Source: JBFLVN01 sp040758475 (GTDB lineage Bacteria; JAGRBM01). Taken from it: a stretch of DNA of 13,889 nt. The stretch lies in the NCBI GenBank assembly GCA_040758475.1, contig JBFLVN010000079.1:1-13889 (forward strand). Direction: 5' to 3'. Below, piece after piece: positions 12,882-13,889 of this stretch. Both the position numbers and the translations under genes were made by a program. Position 1 is the stretch's first letter, and the number at the start of each line of letters is the position of its first letter. The notes beneath the pieces are model-generated. The model was not told where the DNA came from. It made no database searches and was given only the letters and a program-made list of their open reading frames with translations.

Positions 12882-13516
12882 GGGACGCCGCGCCTCCGGA
12901 ATTCGGGTTCAACGAAAAGGAAATGCACCGCGCAACCGAGGGCCGCTCCGGCCGCGGAATCGAGAAAATAATGACGCTTCAAAAGAAGTGTACTTGCGAA
13001 AATGGAGAGCCAGAGGATCATTCCGAAAACCGTCCAGGAAAACGAAATCCGGAGGAGAGAAAGACAGGCCGCCGTCGCCACGGCCACGTGAAGGGAGGGA
13101 AAGGCGTTCCAGCCCCCGTCGTCCAACCAGAAAAGCCGGTCTAGAAAAAAGGCGTCAATGAGCTCTTGGGCCGGAGGCGGGATGCAGCGGATGGGAAGAA
13201 CGAGGAAGAAAATGAACGAAACGCCCATGGCCGAAAGAAGCGCGAGCGTTCCCCGGCGGAAGTAGTGGGTTTCGGGAAAAAGAAAACCCGGCAGGAGAAC
13301 GACCGGATAACCCAAGATGTATGGAACCGCGGCCCAGGATTGATAGGGAATCGCGCGCTCGAAGGAAAAGGCGAGCGAAATCCCTTCACGCCCGTCCACG
13401 AGCCGGGGGATACCGATGTATCCCAGAAAAAAGAAATTCCCGACGAGCAGCATCCAGAGAAAATGTTCTCCGGAAAAGGAAAGCCGAAACCGCTCCAAAC
13501 GCGCCAGGAACGTCAC
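12866..13516 (-). CDS. PAP2-superfamily membrane phosphatase/transferase
   Basis: This is an integral membrane protein of 216 residues with about five or six hydrophobic spans (near 19-36, 62-80, 90-108, 145-157, 160-177 and 188-202). PAP2 motifs are NAFPSLHVAV at 137-146 (PSxH, His143) and KRHYFLDSAAG at 180-190 (His182 nucleophile, Asp186). The first classical motif (KxxxxxxRP) is not visible, as in the Aur1/inositolphosphotransferase-like branch. Such enzymes remove or exchange phosphate head groups on lipids at the outer face of the inner membrane. The start is GTG with GGAGG 9 nt upstream. It leads a three-gene overlapping group and is divergent from the TldD-like gene. Superfamily is secure, substrate unknown. 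Confidence 0.87.
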   Translation of the reverse strand: MTFLARLERFRLSFSGEHFLWMLLVGNFFFLGYIGIPRLVDGREGISLAFSFERAIPYQSWAAVPYILGYPVVLLPGFLFPETHYFRRGTLALLSAMGVSFIFFLVLPIRCIPPPAQELIDAFFLDRLFWLDDGGWNAFPSLHVAVATAACLSLLRISFSWTVFGMILWLSIFASTLLLKRHYFLDSAAGAALGCAVHFLFVEPEFRRRGVPWVFS

Positions 13517-13575
13517 AGGCCCCCGCCTCCAGCCCTCCAGGATAGCTGGCCCTTTCTCTGAAAACTCCGGATGCC

Positions 13576-13604
13576 TTGGAGCGTGGCGCTCCGTGGGGTA
13601 TCAC
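13576..13604 (+). promoter_or_regulatory. Weak candidate promoter for the TldD-like gene
   Basis: TTGGAG at 13576-13581 and TATCAC at 13599-13604 are spaced 17 bp and match three and four of six consensus positions. The spacer holds a small hairpin, GGAGCG (13578-13583) with CGCTCC (13587-13592). A start near 13611 would fit translation from 13628 but not from the upstream ATG at 13571. For the divergent PAP2 gene I see no convincing promoter in the same 111-bp gap. Confidence 0.22.
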
Positions 13605-13627
13605 TATCCGATCCGAAGAGAATTTTT

Positions 13628-13889
13628 GTGATTTCGCCGTCACTTGCCGAGAAAGTCCTGAAAGCCACCCTCCGGAACGGCGGGGAACTGGCCGAGGTGT
13701 TCGTCGAACGGCGTTCAGGGACGCGTCTCCTCCTCGAAGAGAGCCGGATCGAAGAGGCAGCGAGCGCCGCCGAACAAGGGATCGGCATCCGGCTCGTGCG
13801 GGACCGCCGGGAGGTCTACGGCTACTCCAACGATTTTTCCCCGGAAAAGCTCCTGGAGATCGCCGCCTTCCTGGCCCAGAGCGCCAGGA
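13628..13889 (+). CDS. tldD: TldD/PmbA-family metalloprotease, N-terminal part (partial)
   Basis: Eighty-seven residues are visible before the window ends. They show the N-terminal TldD/PmbA domain: AEVFVERRSGTRLLLEESRI, then AAEQGIGIRLVRDRREVYGY and SNDFSPEKLLEIAA. The TldD/TldE pair forms a periplasm-independent cytosolic protease that processes peptides such as microcins and modified precursors; the zinc-binding HExxxH-type motif belongs to TldD and would lie downstream, out of view. The pattern around EVYGYSND suggests TldD rather than PmbA, but this is not decisive. I chose the GTG at 13628, preceded by GAAGAGAA and matching where the family usually begins. An in-frame ATG at 13571 would add 19 residues. 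Confidence 0.82.
   Translation, partial: MISPSLAEKVLKATLRNGGELAEVFVERRSGTRLLLEESRIEEAASAAEQGIGIRLVRDRREVYGYSNDFSPEKLLEIAAFLAQSAR

Noticed and set aside
1..13889. CRISPR arrays, tRNA or rRNA genes, insertion sequences, attachment sites, restriction or defence genes
   Set aside because: I saw no regularly spaced repeats, no cloverleaf or rRNA-like segment, no transposase or integrase motifs and no defence-protein motifs on either strand.

Overview
This is a gene-dense chromosomal stretch with high GC content (judged by eye, not computed). It reads as an environmental Gram-negative bacterium: there is a PAP2 membrane protein next to a probable exported protein, a YacG zinc ribbon and a complete MoaD/MoaE pair. 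GTG starts are common (seven genes), and many genes overlap or nearly touch. The gene mix would fit deltaproteobacterial, Nitrospinota or Tectomicrobia-like lineages, but nothing here fixes the taxonomy. I saw no rRNA, tRNA, CRISPR, insertion sequence or phage gene.

Layout: (1) 1-112, the start of a minus-strand membrane protein. (2) 279-2703, plus strand: moaD, moaE (molybdopterin synthase), then two tandem paralogous short-chain dehydrogenases (SDRs); moaE overlaps the first SDR. (3) 8285 down to 2707, minus strand: aguB and aguA (agmatine to putrescine), a membrane-anchored PilZ protein, a DUF1285-like protein, an unrecognised 465-residue protein, pyrE and yacG. Gaps are 46 nt or less and several junctions overlap, so this may be one transcription unit. 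(4) 8468-11010, plus strand: an SCP2 lipid carrier, an alpha-methylacyl-CoA racemase-like enzyme and a PECR-type enoyl-CoA reductase, preceded by a candidate promoter and a near-perfect 22-bp palindrome that looks like a TetR-type operator. (5) 13516 down to 11017, minus strand: a PAP2 phosphatase/transferase, an unrecognised probable exported protein and a PlsC-like acyltransferase, all overlapping. (6) 13628 to the edge, plus strand: the start of a TldD-type protease.

The most interesting parts are the inducible-looking lipid operon with its operator, the PAP2/unknown/acyltransferase lipid module, and the PilZ/DUF1285/unknown trio between polyamine and pyrimidine genes. None can be called a new system from sequence alone. 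All functional calls come from recognising motifs by eye; no search was run.
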